Source: Pseudohongiella sp. (GTDB lineage Bacteria; Pseudomonadota; Gammaproteobacteria; Pseudomonadales; Pseudohongiellaceae). From it: a stretch of DNA of 64,000 nucleotides. Below, in pieces: positions 8,715-16,351 of this stretch. The notes under the pieces are model-generated. The model did no database searches, was not told the DNA's origin, and saw nothing but the letters and a program-made list of their open reading frames with translations. The stretch covers positions 310,001 to 374,000 of the forward strand of contig NZ_DRFV01000002.1 in the NCBI RefSeq assembly GCF_011050365.1, read 5' to 3'. The translations under genes and the position numbers were made by a program. Within the stretch, counting starts at the first letter, position 1, and the number at the start of each line of letters is the position of its first letter.

Positions 8715-10221
8715 GGCGCTTCCTGCGCTGCTGTTTAACGGCGTACATGGCCTTGTCGGCGGTGGCGAGCAATTCGTCTGCGTCGGGCACCTCCTTGCCC
8801 TGCCAGCGGATGACCCCGACGCTGGGACCGCCGTATTCCAGAGTCATGGTGGGCAGTTCGAACTTTCCGGACATGGCATTTTGCAATCGTTCGGCTATGG
8901 CCTCTTCAGCGTTATCCAATTGGTCGCAATGGTTTACCGCGACAAGGATAAACTCGTCGCCGCCATAGCGTGCAGTCAGGTCGCCACTGCGCGCGGTGCT
9001 TTGCAGGCGTCGGGCGATCTCTTCCAGAAAGTCGTCACCGACATCGTGACCGTGGGTATCGTTGATGATCTTGAAATTGTCCAGATCAATAAAAGCCACA
9101 TACACGGTTTCGCCAGTGCGGGCGGCATGGCCCAACAGGCGCTTCATCTCTTCTACAAGGTAACGCCGGTTGGGTAGTTGGGTGAGCGGGTCGTGGCGCG
9201 CGTGCAGGGTCAGCGTGGCGTTGGCAGCTTCCAGCAGTTCATGGTCGTGATGGCGCTCGGCGAACAGGGTCAGGGTTTGCCAGCAGCTTTGCACCATGGC
9301 CTGTTCGGAATCACTGATGCTCTCTTCACCGCCGATCAGTAACACACCGCCGAGCAATTCATCACCGCTTGCGGCAGCCATGACGAACAGCAGACTGTTG
9401 TAAGCCTGGCCAGTGGCGGCAAGCGCTTCCTGTACATCGGTCCCGGCGTAGTTGGCTTTGACGAACAGCGGCTGATAACCGATACCGGAGCGGGCATCAC
9501 CGAGCATGGTCTGGATAAGAGGCTTGTAGGCCTGCTGACCCGCTTGCACTGCGTGGGCAACTCCCTGCTCGGCGACAAATGGCACCGCGTCCTGCCAGAA
9601 ACTGCGCGCGGTAAAACTGCGGGCAATGCCGTTAAGCAGTGGCGACAGGCCGGAGGCCGACAGACACATGGCGCCTATCTCGGCCACAAACTGCATTTCA
9701 CTGGCACGGACTTCGGCGGCCAGTGCCCGTTCAGTAGCTTCACGGGCAGCTTTCTCGCGTGATGCCTGTTGTGAGATCAGCCGGGTAAACAGCTCCAGTA
9801 GTTTGCTGACATCGGGGCTGACATCGACTGGGTGAGCACTGGCGCCGCACAGAGTGCCGTAAAGTTCACCATCGTCGGTGTACACCGGACTGCTGAGATA
9901 AGTCTGCAGACCAAGGGCGGCAGCGGCTTCGGAGTCGCCCCAGACCGAAGGCACATCTTTGGTGAGGAAACTCTGTTCCTGCAGGGCGCGCCGGCATAGA
10001 GTGTCGCTCCATGGTACGGTGAGACCCTCGGGGATGTTGAGATCGCCGATATTGCGGGCGTACAGAATACGTTGCACACCCGCAACCTCGTCGATGGTAG
10101 TGAGGTAGGTGCTTTCAAGATGCGTCATCTTTTCCAGCAGCTCCAGCATCGGCCGGGTCAGCTCTTCCAGATTGTGGGCCTGCGATACTGAGTTCGCGAG
10201 GTATTCCAGAGTGTCTGCCAT
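8707..10221 (-). CDS. GAF-GGDEF diguanylate cyclase
   Basis: The 504-residue soluble protein has an N-terminal GAF-type sensory domain (about residues 10-150), a short helix (150-180), a second, less clear GAF-like region (180-325) and a C-terminal GGDEF domain (335-500). The active-site motif GGDEF is intact at residues 420-424, and an intact I-site RxxD (R411-S-G-D414) lies exactly five residues before it. It therefore probably makes cyclic di-GMP under product inhibition. No EAL domain is present. A strong GGGGGA motif precedes the ATG. The overlapping downstream gene encodes a lipoprotein hydrolase. Input signal unknown. Confidence 0.92.
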   Translation of the reverse strand: MADTLEYLANSVSQAHNLEELTRPMLELLEKMTHLESTYLTTIDEVAGVQRILYARNIGDLNIPEGLTVPWSDTLCRRALQEQSFLTKDVPSVWGDSEAAAALGLQTYLSSPVYTDDGELYGTLCGASAHPVDVSPDVSKLLELFTRLISQQASREKAAREATERALAAEVRASEMQFVAEIGAMCLSASGLSPLLNGIARSFTARSFWQDAVPFVAEQGVAHAVQAGQQAYKPLIQTMLGDARSGIGYQPLFVKANYAGTDVQEALAATGQAYNSLLFVMAAASGDELLGGVLLIGGEESISDSEQAMVQSCWQTLTLFAERHHDHELLEAANATLTLHARHDPLTQLPNRRYLVEEMKRLLGHAARTGETVYVAFIDLDNFKIINDTHGHDVGDDFLEEIARRLQSTARSGDLTARYGGDEFILVAVNHCDQLDNAEEAIAERLQNAMSGKFELPTMTLEYGGPSVGVIRWQGKEVPDADELLATADKAMYAVKQQRRKRHV

Positions 10222-10249
10222 AATTCCCCCTGCCTGATCCCTGTCCTCC

Positions 10250-12031
10250 TTAAAAGTGGGCCTTGTCGTTTAGCATCACGTCGGCATCCTGCCATGCTTC
10301 TATCAACCGCATGCGTGCCAGGTCGGCTTCTTCAGTCTGTCCCATCTGCTCCAGCGCGTCGGTCAGTCCGGTCAGCGCCCAGCCGTTGTTCTGCAATAAC
10401 ACCAGGTCTCTTTCAAAAACGTTCATCGCCTGATTGTATTCCCCGGCGTCCAGATGTGCCTGGCCCAGGAACAGACGCATGGATTGCAACCAGTCTGGTG
10501 GCTCCATGTAACGTAGCGCATCCTGCAGGGCGACGGCCTGACGGAAGGACTCAATGGCTTGATCGTGATCGTCGCGAGCGCTGGCAATTTCACCGGCCAG
10601 GGCATGGGACGCGATCGCCAGCATATCGCTGGTGGTATTGACGGCAGCGCGCTGGCTGTCGAGTACAGGATCATTGCGTACTTCCTGCAGCGTGTCGTAT
10701 TCGGCTTGTGCAGCATCAACATCACCCTGACGCAGGTAGGCTGAGCCGTGCATGTAATTGAGCATGCCGGTCAGGTAGGGTTGCTCGGGAGCAGGGTTTT
10801 CCAGCGCCAGCAACTCATCAAAACGTCCGAAGGCTTTCAGGGTCATCCAGTGAGCTACCACCGTACGCAGGCCCCGGCCCTGAGTCAGCGCTTCCGGTTC
10901 TGCCATTGCCGCCATGGGTCCTGACACGTCCAGCGCGCGCTGGCTGTTGCCCTGCAGGATACCGGCCCAGTGGATGAAGTTGGTGGCGTGACCACCGTGG
11001 TTGGTGGCGGACAGGAAGTAGGTGCCGGTGCGCGGCAACTCGCGATTGCCCCATTCGGCGACCACGGCGTCGTCTGCGCTAAGCGAGCGCTGGTTGGTAG
11101 TAATGGCATCATCATAACGGCCGACACGCATGTAAATGTGACCGGGCATGTGCACCATGTGGCCGGCCATGGGCGTCAGAGACTCCAGCCGGTCAGCGGA
11201 GTCTTCGGCGCGGCCCGGCTCAAACGAGGCCTCCAGCAGGTGGATGTGCAGGTGTGTCAGGCCGGGATGCGCAGGGTTCTGCTCCATGCCGGTTTCCATG
11301 ACTTCCAGCGCGCGCTCGACACCGGGCAGAGGGCTGCCATCGTCGGGATCGTAATAGGTCCATGGCGTCGACATCATCAGGCCGTGCGAGACCAGGAAGG
11401 CAGCTTCCAGATCGCTGGGGTTCTCGGCGTAATTGGCTTCCGCAGCGTCGATAAAGGCCTGTGTGCGGGCAGCGACCTCCGGATAGGTTTCGGTATCAAA
11501 CAGCGGCGCGAGGGCTTCGATCAGACCCTGTTCGGCCTCCGGGCGGGTGTCGCGGGCGGCCATGGCGGCATTGATGGCACTGAGACCGGCACCCATGGGG
11601 TCATCCGGTGCGCCGCCGTAACGGCTGTTGGGATTGGGGCCTATGGCCAGTGCTTTACCCCACTGAATCATGGGGTTACCGGGCTCAAAACACAATGCGG
11701 CGTTAAACGAAGCGATCGCTTCCGGGAAATAATAGCTGTAGGTCAGGCGCATGCCCTGGTCAAAGTAAGCCTGCGTGGTCTCCATGGCAGTGCCAATGCC
11801 GCGGCTGTAGGTGCCACCATCGCTGAGGATGGGCGCCAGTTCGTCGGCGCAGGCCGCCATGTCCTGCAAAGCAATCTGACTGATGGCTGGCGCAGGCGCA
11901 CGCACGGCGGTGGTTTCCGCCTGCTCCGGCTCATCGCTGCTGCAGGCGGCGAGGCCGAGCAAGGCGATGGCGCCCAGTAGCAGCGGATAGTTCTTGGTTC
12001 GCGATTCTTTGATGCCATCTGGGTGCGTCAC
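10250..12031 (-). CDS. TPR-repeat lipoprotein with conserved histidine clusters
   Basis: The product is about 593 residues if translation starts at the GTG at 12031. This gives a proper lipoprotein signal (NYPLLLGAIALLGLAAC) and has GAGGA upstream; the frame is open further, to 12241, but that extension lacks signal-peptide logic. After the lipobox the protein consists largely of TPR-like helical repeats. Three His-rich segments stand out: THLHIHLLEAS, GHMVHMPGHIYMRVGRYDDA and NHGGHATNFIHW. They suggest a metal or haem site within a TPR superhelix. I recognise similar proteins as widespread and uncharacterised. Located 28 nt upstream of the GGDEF gene, on the same strand. Confidence 0.75.
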   Translation of the reverse strand: MTHPDGIKESRTKNYPLLLGAIALLGLAACSSDEPEQAETTAVRAPAPAISQIALQDMAACADELAPILSDGGTYSRGIGTAMETTQAYFDQGMRLTYSYYFPEAIASFNAALCFEPGNPMIQWGKALAIGPNPNSRYGGAPDDPMGAGLSAINAAMAARDTRPEAEQGLIEALAPLFDTETYPEVAARTQAFIDAAEANYAENPSDLEAAFLVSHGLMMSTPWTYYDPDDGSPLPGVERALEVMETGMEQNPAHPGLTHLHIHLLEASFEPGRAEDSADRLESLTPMAGHMVHMPGHIYMRVGRYDDAITTNQRSLSADDAVVAEWGNRELPRTGTYFLSATNHGGHATNFIHWAGILQGNSQRALDVSGPMAAMAEPEALTQGRGLRTVVAHWMTLKAFGRFDELLALENPAPEQPYLTGMLNYMHGSAYLRQGDVDAAQAEYDTLQEVRNDPVLDSQRAAVNTTSDMLAIASHALAGEIASARDDHDQAIESFRQAVALQDALRYMEPPDWLQSMRLFLGQAHLDAGEYNQAMNVFERDLVLLQNNGWALTGLTDALEQMGQTEEADLARMRLIEAWQDADVMLNDKAHF

Positions 12032-12213
12032 GGGCGTGTTGTCCTCGTTATTATTGGTCGAATAATCAGGCAGTTGATATCTTTGACTATACGCCTGTGG
12101 AGGCTTGCCGCCAAGCACGGGCCCCCGTGACTTAAGGGCAAAGTGGTCTTTTGCAAGGCAAATATCCGGCATATGTACGGATTGTAGGCTATACCTGTTT
12201 GTAAGGGACGACG

Positions 12214-12244
12214 TTGTGCTTACGCCGCGCCCTTGGCGCATAAT
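12214..12244 (+). promoter_or_regulatory. Weak sigma70-like promoter candidate for the microcin-like cassette
   Basis: TTGTGC (12214-12219) and CATAAT (12239-12244) are separated by 19 nt, longer than the optimal 17. They end 31 nt before the ATG of the peptide gene. The surrounding 244-nt gap between the divergent TPR and peptide genes shows nothing stronger. Confidence 0.25.
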
Positions 12245-12275
12245 GTATTGAACTTAATTTCACATGGAGATAGTG

Positions 12276-12473
12276 ATGAGAGAATTGACTTCGATGGAGA
12301 TTCAGCAGGTTGGTGGCGGCGGCGTGTTTACTGCGGCACGTCAGATTATTGTTGGCGGTGCGGCATGGGATGCCATGAAGTCCGCAGCGTCCTGGTTCGG
12401 GAACACTTTCCTGGCCAGTGACGGCTCAGGTGGTTCACGTTACCCCATAGAAAACTGCCAGGAATGCAGTTGA
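12276..12473 (+). CDS. Putative class II microcin (colicin V-like) precursor with double-glycine leader
   Basis: The 65-residue peptide starts at the ATG at 12276; GGAG 6 nt upstream favours it over the ATG four codons earlier. The N-terminal MRELTSMEIQQVGGG closely follows the colicin V/class II microcin leader pattern (M-R-x-L/I-T-x-x-E-I/L-x-x-V-x-G-G), which C39 peptidase ABC exporters cut after Gly-Gly. The mature part of about 50 residues is Gly/Ala-rich and amphipathic or hydrophobic. It then has a Ser/Gly stretch and ends in ENCQECS, with two Cys near the C-terminus as in colicin V. A four-helix membrane protein begins 10 nt downstream and is the natural immunity candidate. No exporter gene is in the window. 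The role is inferred from leader, size and context. Confidence 0.72.
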   Translation: MRELTSMEIQQVGGGGVFTAARQIIVGGAAWDAMKSAASWFGNTFLASDGSGGSRYPIENCQECS

Positions 12474-12483
12474 TGGGTATTTT

Positions 12484-12846
12484 ATGAGTAAGAGACAGAT
12501 CAAGTATTTGGCGGCTTTCCTGGGGTTGGTTGTTGCCTTGTTTGTCTACACAATTGGCAGCAGGGTAGCGCTTCAGCAAGCGCCTGTCTCTTCGGACTCG
12601 ATATCCGCTTTCCTGTCAGTCATCGTAATTTCTTTGGTGATCACGGCCCAATCTCACGGGACTTTGCGGCAGGATCTCATATCAATCCTTTGCGTACTGG
12701 CTGGCTTGGTCGCTTACATGGCGGTCAAGTCAGTCTTCACCTTGCCTCCCGGGTTGCATGCTTACCTGTCACTGACATGGGGCGCGATGGCGTCCGCCGC
12801 GCTGCATTGCTTGATACACGCACTCAATCAAAAGCAATCGACATGA
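12484..12846 (+). CDS. Four-helix membrane protein, putative microcin immunity protein
   Basis: The 120-residue protein has four predicted transmembrane helices (about residues 8-25, 42-58, 66-83 and 91-112) with short loops and a basic N-terminus (MSKRQIKY). I recognise no family. Its position, 10 nt after the double-glycine-leader peptide on the same strand, together with its size and topology, fits the small inner-membrane immunity proteins of class II microcins. Its last 23 nt overlap the 3' end of the convergent acetyltransferase gene. An unrelated small membrane protein remains possible. Confidence 0.65.
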   Translation: MSKRQIKYLAAFLGLVVALFVYTIGSRVALQQAPVSSDSISAFLSVIVISLVITAQSHGTLRQDLISILCVLAGLVAYMAVKSVFTLPPGLHAYLSLTWGAMASAALHCLIHALNQKQST

Positions 12847-13285
12847 TGGTAACAGGCGTGCCGTTGTAGAGCTCCTCGCTGTGTACCTGCCAGCCCAGTT
12901 TGGCATAGAGCCGGGCCTGATCGGGGGTATACAGGTACAGGCGTTTAACGCCGCTTGCTTGCGCGTGCTGCATAACGCGTTTGACCAGCACCGAGCCGAT
13001 GCCTTTGTGGCGGTGCTGTTCAGCAACGTAGACGCTGGCCAGCCACGGGCTGAGCTCGGGATGACTGCTCATATCATCGGCCAGTATGCAGGCCGAACCC
13101 AGCAGTTCGTCATTATTTTCAGCCACAAACGTGGTGGGAATCGCCTTGCCTTCCAGGTCCTCACGCATCTCTTCAATGCGTTCGTCCAGTGTGCGCGCCG
13201 GGTTCAGATAGGACCATTCGGCATGATGCCACTTCGCCAACGGCAGCAGGTGGTGTGGCTTGTCTTTAAGTGAGCTTATCTGCAT
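12824..13285 (-). CDS. GNAT-family N-acetyltransferase
   Basis: The 153-residue product shows the GNAT fold. The acetyl-CoA pyrophosphate-binding motif is in SVYVAEQHRHKGIGSVLVKRVMQHA (Q/R-x-x-G-x-G type), preceded by the beta-strand segment LLGSACILADDM. The C-terminal part YLYTPDQARLYAKLGWQVHSEELY is the usual motif B. Substrate (small molecule or peptide amine) unknown. It is convergent with the putative immunity gene and overlaps its end by 23 nt. The HxlR regulator gene lies 45 nt upstream on the same strand, so it may be the first gene of this two-gene unit. Confidence 0.88.
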   Translation of the reverse strand: MQISSLKDKPHHLLPLAKWHHAEWSYLNPARTLDERIEEMREDLEGKAIPTTFVAENNDELLGSACILADDMSSHPELSPWLASVYVAEQHRHKGIGSVLVKRVMQHAQASGVKRLYLYTPDQARLYAKLGWQVHSEELYNGTPVTIMSIAFD

Positions 13286-13330
13286 GGCGATAAATTACCG
13301 GGATGTCAGAGGAGGTAAACGGGCGGCCTG

Positions 13331-13735
13331 TCACCAGCCCGCGCGTATGGCGGCAATCAGTTTGTCTCTGTCCTGTTCAAGGCGCGCCAGAAAAGACCGG
13401 GAGGCATAAGTGTTGGCGTCGTACTTGCCACTCCACCTGGTGATTTCAAGCATTATCGGCAGCAGGTCACGCCCCTTTTGGGTGAGCGAATAAACGACTC
13501 TGGAGCGATTGGATTCTTTCACGCCCTTGGTCACGATACCCAGCTCTTCCAGTCGTTTCAATCGATCAGCGAGGATATTGGTGGAGATTTTTTCTCCGGA
13601 TGCCAAAAAATCTCCGTACGATTCTTTGTCATTGAACATGAGGTCGCGGATGATCAGCAAGGTCCATTTGTCGCCAAATGATTCAAGCGCATAGTTAATC
13701 GGGCAATGTGATCGGTGCGGGAAATTGTCGGCCAT
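13331..13735 (-). CDS. HxlR-family transcriptional regulator
   Basis: The 134-residue winged-helix protein starts with the family signature HCPINYALESFGDKWTLLIIRDLMF, containing the conserved N-terminal Cys used for redox or aldehyde sensing in some members. It continues with the recognition-helix region FLASGEKISTNILADRLKRLEELGIV and the wing VVYSLTQKGRDLLPIM. HxlR proteins typically bind palindromes next to their own gene, and two such palindromes lie just upstream (13756-13804). Likely targets are itself and the GNAT gene 45 nt downstream, or the divergent PepSY-like gene. Confidence 0.9.
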   Translation of the reverse strand: MADNFPHRSHCPINYALESFGDKWTLLIIRDLMFNDKESYGDFLASGEKISTNILADRLKRLEELGIVTKGVKESNRSRVVYSLTQKGRDLLPIMLEITRWSGKYDANTYASRSFLARLEQDRDKLIAAIRAGW

Positions 13736-13755
13736 TGCTTATTTATACATCAATA

Positions 13756-13804
13756 CTTGCGTTATGCAAGCCTTGATTTCGACAGGAAATTGCTTTTTGC
13801 AAGC
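13756..13804. promoter_or_regulatory. Pair of short palindromes, candidate HxlR operators
   Basis: Two similar inverted repeats lie 21 nt apart in the 200-nt gap upstream of the HxlR gene: CTTGC-GTTAT-GCAAG (13756-13770) and GCTT-TTTGC-AAGC (13792-13804). Both have a GCTTG/GCAAG-type half-site with a 5-nt centre. Autoregulation is typical of HxlR proteins, but binding here is inference only. Confidence 0.35.
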
Positions 13805-13935
13805 AAGTGACTGTTTGATCGCGGAATCAGTTTATCAACGCTCTCCCCGGGCGGCAGACCAGACCCGGCGGTTAGAAGTTCTGGCGTATATGTATTAGCA
13901 TTGCCGTCCTGTTTTCAAGCCGAGACTCTTTCCCC

Positions 13936-14532
13936 ATGCGCCCACGCAAGATCCACCGCCTTGTTGGCATTCTGTTGTTGCTGCCTTTTGTTGCCTGGTC
14001 CACGACGGCGATTTTTTTCCTGGTGCGCCCGGCGTACACCGAGGCCTATGAGCAATTACAGGTCCGGCAACTGCCCATGGCTAACATTATTCAGTTTGTG
14101 CCGGATCCGGCCTGGCTGCAGGCTCGATTCTCCCGCACGGTGTTGGGCGAGCATTTGCTGGTACTGGATACGCAGGGTTGGCAGCATCTGGACGCTTTTG
14201 CGCTAGAGCCCCGGCCCGTGCCATCGGGAGAGGAGCTCAGGCTGCTGCTCAACGATGCCATCAGTCATAACCCGGAGCGTTACGGCACGGTGGAGAGCCT
14301 GTCGGGCATGACTGCAACAACCGATACCGGAGTGGAGATCAGTGTGAACTGGGATTCGTTGACCCTGAGCCAGCGCGGGCCGGACACCCGCTGGATTGAT
14401 CTGGTTTATGACATCCATTACCTGCGCTGGACCGGCTTCGAGATTTTTGATCGCATTTTTGGCCTTTTTGGCTTATTTTTATTGATGTACATGACGTATA
14501 GCGGCGCGCGTATGGCGCTTGGCCGCAGATAA
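13936..14532 (+). CDS. PepSY-associated transmembrane protein
   Basis: The 198-residue protein has an N-terminal membrane helix (RLVGILLLLPFVAWSTTAIFFLV, about residues 8-30), a periplasmic domain of about 120 residues resembling PepSY folds, and a C-terminal helix (FGLFGLFLLMYMTYSGARMAL). The preceding segment DLVYDIHYLRWTGFEIFDRIFG resembles the LHxG-type segment of PepSY-TM proteins, which often take part in iron or reductase functions. The stop codon is followed after 21 nt by the next start, so it is probably co-transcribed with the SGNH hydrolase gene. Exact role unknown. Confidence 0.6.
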   Translation: MRPRKIHRLVGILLLLPFVAWSTTAIFFLVRPAYTEAYEQLQVRQLPMANIIQFVPDPAWLQARFSRTVLGEHLLVLDTQGWQHLDAFALEPRPVPSGEELRLLLNDAISHNPERYGTVESLSGMTATTDTGVEISVNWDSLTLSQRGPDTRWIDLVYDIHYLRWTGFEIFDRIFGLFGLFLLMYMTYSGARMALGRR

Positions 14533-14553
14533 CTGATGACTGGAGAGTGCCGG

Positions 14554-15285
14554 ATGTTAAACAACAATAAGATCGTTCGAATGTTCGGTGCTGCGCTGGT
14601 GGCATCCTGGGTGGTGGGCTGTGCCGGGATTGCGCAAACACAAAGCGGTGCCGGATATGAACAGCCCGACCCCGCGCGTTACGAGGAGGCGATTCAGCGC
14701 TTCGAAGCCATGGACCGGCAGTCGCCACCGCCGGAAGACGCGATCGTGCTGACCGGCAGTTCGAGCATCATGTTCTGGAATGAGGAAGCACCAGCCGACC
14801 TGGCGCCACTGACAGTGATCCCGCGTGGCTTTGGTGGCAGCGTGATGTATGACGTGCTGCACTTTCTTGATCGCGTGGCGCTTACCTACAAGCCGCGCGC
14901 CGTGCTTATTTATGAAGGTGACAACGACACCGGTCGCAACAACATTCCCAATGATGTGATTATTGAGCAACTGGAAACCGTCATTAACCGTATCCATAAC
15001 GAGCTACCGACCGCCCGTGTCTATGTGTTGTCGGTCAAACCCAGCATCGCGCGTCAGGCCACCTGGCCGATTGCGCAAGACCTGAATGGACGTTACCAGC
15101 AAGTGGCGGCCGGCAACCCGCTGGTACATTACATCGATGTTGCCACCCCATTCCTGCAGGCAGACGGCAGCGTGATGACCGACATTTTTGTCGACGACAA
15201 CCTGCACCTGAACGAAAAAGGTTATGACATCTGGGCAGCCAGCATTCGCGAAGTGCTGATGGAACAGGAAGCGCAATACGAATGA
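14554..15285 (+). CDS. SGNH/GDSL-type lipoprotein hydrolase
   Basis: The 243-residue product has a lipoprotein signal (ALVASWVVGC, Cys about residue 23) followed by an SGNH hydrolase domain. Block I is TGSSSIMFW with the nucleophile Ser. Block II Gly lies in PRGFGGSVMYD, block III is YEGDNDTG with the Asn, and block V is DNLHLNEKGYDIW with the catalytic Asp and His. Such enzymes are esterases, often acting on acetylated sugars or lipids. The ATG at 14554 is chosen for its GGAG site and because it starts the signal peptide; an upstream start would add six residues. Its end faces a palindrome at 15302-15346. Confidence 0.85.
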   Translation: MLNNNKIVRMFGAALVASWVVGCAGIAQTQSGAGYEQPDPARYEEAIQRFEAMDRQSPPPEDAIVLTGSSSIMFWNEEAPADLAPLTVIPRGFGGSVMYDVLHFLDRVALTYKPRAVLIYEGDNDTGRNNIPNDVIIEQLETVINRIHNELPTARVYVLSVKPSIARQATWPIAQDLNGRYQQVAAGNPLVHYIDVATPFLQADGSVMTDIFVDDNLHLNEKGYDIWAASIREVLMEQEAQYE

Positions 15286-15301
15286 GTAATGCGGACCGCA
15301 A

Positions 15302-15346
15302 TAAAGGGGACGGAGGGAATACTTTTTAATCCCTCCGTCCCCTTTA
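15302..15346. repeat. Large palindrome, copy 1 of a REP/RAYT-like repeat
   Basis: A 17-bp perfect inverted repeat (arms 15302-15318 and 15330-15346) flanks an 11-nt AT-rich loop. The left arm contains the core AAAGGGGACGGAGGGAAT (15303-15320). The same core, in the same orientation, recurs at 16301-16318. Palindromes with this GGGGACGGAGGG core are known in proteobacteria in association with RAYT (TnpA_REP) Y1 transposases. Placed between two convergent genes, it could also end transcription, although no T-tract follows. Confidence 0.85.
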
Positions 15347-15356
15347 CCCCCGCCCT

Positions 15357-16280
15357 TTACACCGGAAACAACACCTTCAGCGCTTCGCGCGCCACCACCT
15401 CACCGTGCTCCTGCACGAAGTGTCCGGCGTCAGGGACTTCCAGTGGCTCCGGGCAGCCGCGGATAAGTTTGCGCACGTTTTTCATGACGGGTGGACCCAA
15501 TACCGGGTCCTTCATGCCGACTGCCATGAAGCTGCGACCTTGCCATTCGTCACGCCACCAGTCACGGGCGCGGCGGGAAATTTCGGCGCCATCAGCGTTC
15601 AGGTGATCCGGCACCAGATTGGGAAAACGGCGCACACCGGCCTTGTAACGCAGGTTGGGATAAGGCGCGGCGTAAGCCTGCGCCTCGGCATCGGTCAGCG
15701 TCGGCTCGCCCCGCTTCATCAACGCCGCAATATCGAGATCCGGGCGACTGTTGCTGTACGCCCGCCATTCTTCAAAACCCTTGCCCAACGGCACATCACC
15801 GGTGCCAAGGCTGGTGTTCATGATCAGCAGATGGGTGAACAACTGGTTGAACTCCATGGGCAATGTCAGTCCCAGCAATCCACCCCAGTCCTGCACCACG
15901 AGAGTCACCAGCTGATCCTCGCGCGCGGTATCAATCACCTCCCGGATAAAGGCCAGCAGCATGTCACGGTGGCGACTGAAGGTATAAATAGAATCATCCT
16001 CAGGTTTGTCAGAGCGACCAAAACCCAACAGATCCGGCACAATCACCCGCTGCCCGGCCTCAACAAATACCGGGATCATTTTTCGGTAAAGGTAACTCCA
16101 GGTCGGCTGTCCATGCAGACACAGGACAATGGAACCGGCATCTGCCGGGCCTTCATCCACATAGTGCACACGTAAACCTTCGAAGCCCGGCAGTGTGTCA
16201 ATGTAATGGGGGCGGTAATCATAGCCTGGCAGTCCGACAAACCGTTCATCGGGTGTGCGCAGTACATTCTCATTGACCAT
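15357..16280 (-). CDS. dhmA: Haloalkane dehalogenase, subfamily I (DhlA-like)
   Basis: The 307-residue alpha/beta hydrolase resembles Xanthobacter DhlA along its whole length. It has the HGQPTWSYLYRKMIPVF block (DhlA has Glu where this has Gln), nucleophile and first halide-binding Trp in VVQDWGGLLGL, a second Trp in GFEEWRAY, acid Asp in GMKDPVLGP and catalytic His in DAGHFVQEHGE. It should cleave a carbon-halogen bond hydrolytically in the cytoplasm (no signal peptide); natural substrate unknown. GGAG sits 6 nt before the ATG. The gene is bracketed by two near-identical palindromes (15302-15346, 16297-16347), a possible sign of mobility. Confidence 0.92.
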   Translation of the reverse strand: MVNENVLRTPDERFVGLPGYDYRPHYIDTLPGFEGLRVHYVDEGPADAGSIVLCLHGQPTWSYLYRKMIPVFVEAGQRVIVPDLLGFGRSDKPEDDSIYTFSRHRDMLLAFIREVIDTAREDQLVTLVVQDWGGLLGLTLPMEFNQLFTHLLIMNTSLGTGDVPLGKGFEEWRAYSNSRPDLDIAALMKRGEPTLTDAEAQAYAAPYPNLRYKAGVRRFPNLVPDHLNADGAEISRRARDWWRDEWQGRSFMAVGMKDPVLGPPVMKNVRKLIRGCPEPLEVPDAGHFVQEHGEVVAREALKVLFPV

Positions 16281-16296
16281 TTTTATCTCCTTTTGC

Positions 16297-16347
16297 TTTT
16301 AAAGGGGACGGAGGGAATAACAAATATTCCCTCCGTCCCCTTTAAAA
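16297..16347. repeat. Large palindrome, copy 2 of a REP/RAYT-like repeat
   Basis: A 23-bp perfect inverted repeat (16297-16319 and 16325-16347) flanks a 5-nt loop. The core AAAGGGGACGGAGGGAAT (16301-16318) is identical to copy 1 at 15303-15320. It lies 17 nt upstream of the dehalogenase ATG and 5 nt from the end of the cupin gene, so it sits between the two genes and could affect read-through from cupin into dehalogenase. Confidence 0.9.
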
Positions 16348-16351
16348 AATC

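Noticed and set aside
10970-11980. A 336-codon plus-strand open frame
   Set aside because: Fully antisense to the TPR lipoprotein gene, which has recognisable repeats and a lipobox; the antisense protein is of shadow composition.
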